From contig JAITAH010000032.1 in the NCBI GenBank assembly GCA_031284225.1, positions 1-24,976 of the forward strand: a stretch of 24,976 bases of DNA. Reading direction: 5' to 3'. This document shows, in pieces, positions 24,251-24,976 of the stretch. The stretch is from Dysgonamonadaceae bacterium. Its GTDB lineage: Bacteria; Bacteroidota; Bacteroidia; Bacteroidales; Azobacteroidaceae. Each line of letters begins with the position of its first letter. The stretch's first letter is position 1. A model generated the notes under the pieces. The model was not told the DNA's origin, did not search any database, and worked only from the letters and a program-made list of their open reading frames with translations. Made by a program: the position numbers and the translations under genes.

Positions 24251-24287
24251 ACGTACAAAAGTACGTCAAAAAATAATATAAATCAAA
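24251..24287 (-). promoter_or_regulatory. dps promoter with palindromic operator-like site
   Basis: On the minus strand: -33 TTTG (24287-24284), 20-base spacer, -7 TACTTTTG (24263-24256). A perfect dyad ACGTAC-AAAA-GTACGT (24251-24266) overlaps the -7 box, so a bound protein would block polymerase. In other Bacteroides dps is known to be under OxyR; this palindrome does not itself identify the regulator. Confidence 0.8.
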
Positions 24288-24349
24288 TGGATAACGCTTA
24301 TTAGTCAATAGATATTGTTTATGAAGCCGGCGGAGTAGAAAATTTTTTC

Positions 24350-24357
24350 TACCTTTG
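24350..24357 (+). promoter_or_regulatory. -7 element for the Uma2 gene
   Basis: TACCTTTG matches TAnnTTTG and ends 27 bases before the ATG at 24385. No convincing -33 at the usual distance. Confidence 0.6.
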
Positions 24358-24384
24358 TCAAAAATAATCTACAACAACAAACCG

Positions 24385-24976
24385 ATGATCGAACAAAGTA
24401 AATCCTGTTCCGCCGAAGCGCATCCGGACAACTTGAAAGAAACCTATATTGTCAAAGAGCCTCCCGTGAATTACGGTATTGACAATCCTGTTCATTACAC
24501 GTATGCCGATTATCTTTCGTGGATGGACAAGCGGCGGCGGGAATTGATTCATGGTAGGGTTTATCAATTAATGACCGCTCCTTCGCGGTTTCATGCCGAT
24601 ATATCTTCCGAATTATTATCTGTTTTTAAATGGTTTATCAAGAAACGGAAAGGAAAATGCAGGGTGTATCATGCTCCATTTGACGTTCGTTTGCCGAAAA
24701 ACGGAGAAACTGCCAACGAGCGAATCGATACGGTGGTGCAACCGGATATTTGTGTGATTTGCGATGAAAACAAATTGGACGATGCGGGTTGCATCGGCGC
24801 GCCGGATCTGCTTGTGGAAGTGCAATCTCCTGCGACCGCCCGCTACGATTTATGTGAAAAATTCGATTTGTACGAAAAATCGGGAGTGAAGGAATATTGG
24901 ATAGTGTTTCCCAGCGACAAAGGAATTACCGTTTATACGTTGCAGGAAAATGGAAAATATGATCGGGGCGCGACTT
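24385..24976 (+). CDS. Uma2-family (DUF820) putative endonuclease, 3' partial
   Basis: The first 197 residues of a Uma2/DUF820 protein, a PD-(D/E)XK-fold family of putative endonucleases of unclear biological role. Visible marks: YTYADYLSWMDKRRRELIHG (a DYL...E.i.G N-terminus), QPDICVIC (D121), PDLLVEVQSPATARYDLCEK (E145, with K159 just downstream) and FDLYEKSGVKEYWIV. The D...ExQ...K set is typical of the family. The ATG at 24385 follows a -7 box by 27 bases. The frame is open to the end of the window, so the C-terminus is missing. No neighbour shows what it acts on. Confidence 0.9.
   Translation, partial: MIEQSKSCSAEAHPDNLKETYIVKEPPVNYGIDNPVHYTYADYLSWMDKRRRELIHGRVYQLMTAPSRFHADISSELLSVFKWFIKKRKGKCRVYHAPFDVRLPKNGETANERIDTVVQPDICVICDENKLDDAGCIGAPDLLVEVQSPATARYDLCEKFDLYEKSGVKEYWIVFPSDKGITVYTLQENGKYDRGAT

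Noticed and set aside
1..24976. tRNA, rRNA and CRISPR arrays
   Set aside because: Looked for by eye in the gaps; no cloverleaf-like, rRNA-like or regularly spaced direct repeats were seen. A tRNAscan or Infernal run would settle it.

Overview
The window reads as chromosomal DNA from a member of the Bacteroidota, most likely order Bacteroidales. The case rests on recurring Bacteroidota promoters (-7 TAnnTTTG, often with a -33 TTTG about 20 bases upstream), Bacteroidota-restricted families (DUF4271, DUF5686, a fimbrillin-like protein, an HU-like DNA-binding domain), and a LOG-DUF4271-hemD-rnpA operon. Genus cannot be fixed from the sequence.

Layout. 1-3718: AT-rich restriction-modification-like pair, an N6-adenine methyltransferase cut by the left edge plus a PD-(D/E)XK-like nuclease. 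3708-4032: frameshifted excisionase-type HTH gene, probably the edge of an acquired island. 4178-4653: orphan hairpin and a cupin gene. 4622-7019 (minus): LOG family protein, DUF4271, hemD, rnpA. 7075-9612 (plus): ahcY and a GT4 glycosyltransferase. 9613-11174: a decayed region with an orphan promoter/leader, an (AG)9 microsatellite, two mobile palindromic repeats, and a 5'-truncated fimbrillin-like gene joined in frame to the first 40 codons of an HU-like gene. 11204-11933: hicAB toxin-antitoxin operon with operator-like palindrome and terminator. 12014-13090: mannose-1-phosphate guanylyltransferase, tail to tail with a DUF5686 outer-membrane protein gene (13081-15204, minus). 15371-16045: Crp/Fnr regulator, whose stop codon abuts that of nhaD. 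16046-21982 (minus): probable six-gene operon pta, 3-hydroxyacyl-CoA dehydrogenase-like, ackA, nitroreductase, Rossmann/DUF2520, nhaD. 22197-23709 (plus): promoter with long leader, a small membrane protein, and hemW. 23712-24287 (minus): dps with a palindromic promoter; its terminator lies inside hemW. 24350-24976: start of a Uma2-family protein running off the right edge.

How genes work together. Pta and AckA form the acetyl-CoA to acetate/ATP route, and their operon also carries redox genes and a Na+/H+ antiporter. HemD makes uroporphyrinogen III; HemW is a heme-related radical SAM protein. ManC feeds GDP-mannose to surface glycans, and the GT4 enzyme may act in the same area. The methyltransferase/nuclease pair, hicAB, the HTH pseudogene and the mobile palindromes are the accessory content. 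The most unusual points are the fimbrillin/HU chimera, a promoter-leader cassette shared by two distant loci, palindromes over the -7 boxes of hicAB and dps, the dps terminator embedded in hemW, and a dehydrogenase-like protein without its catalytic Asn between pta and ackA.
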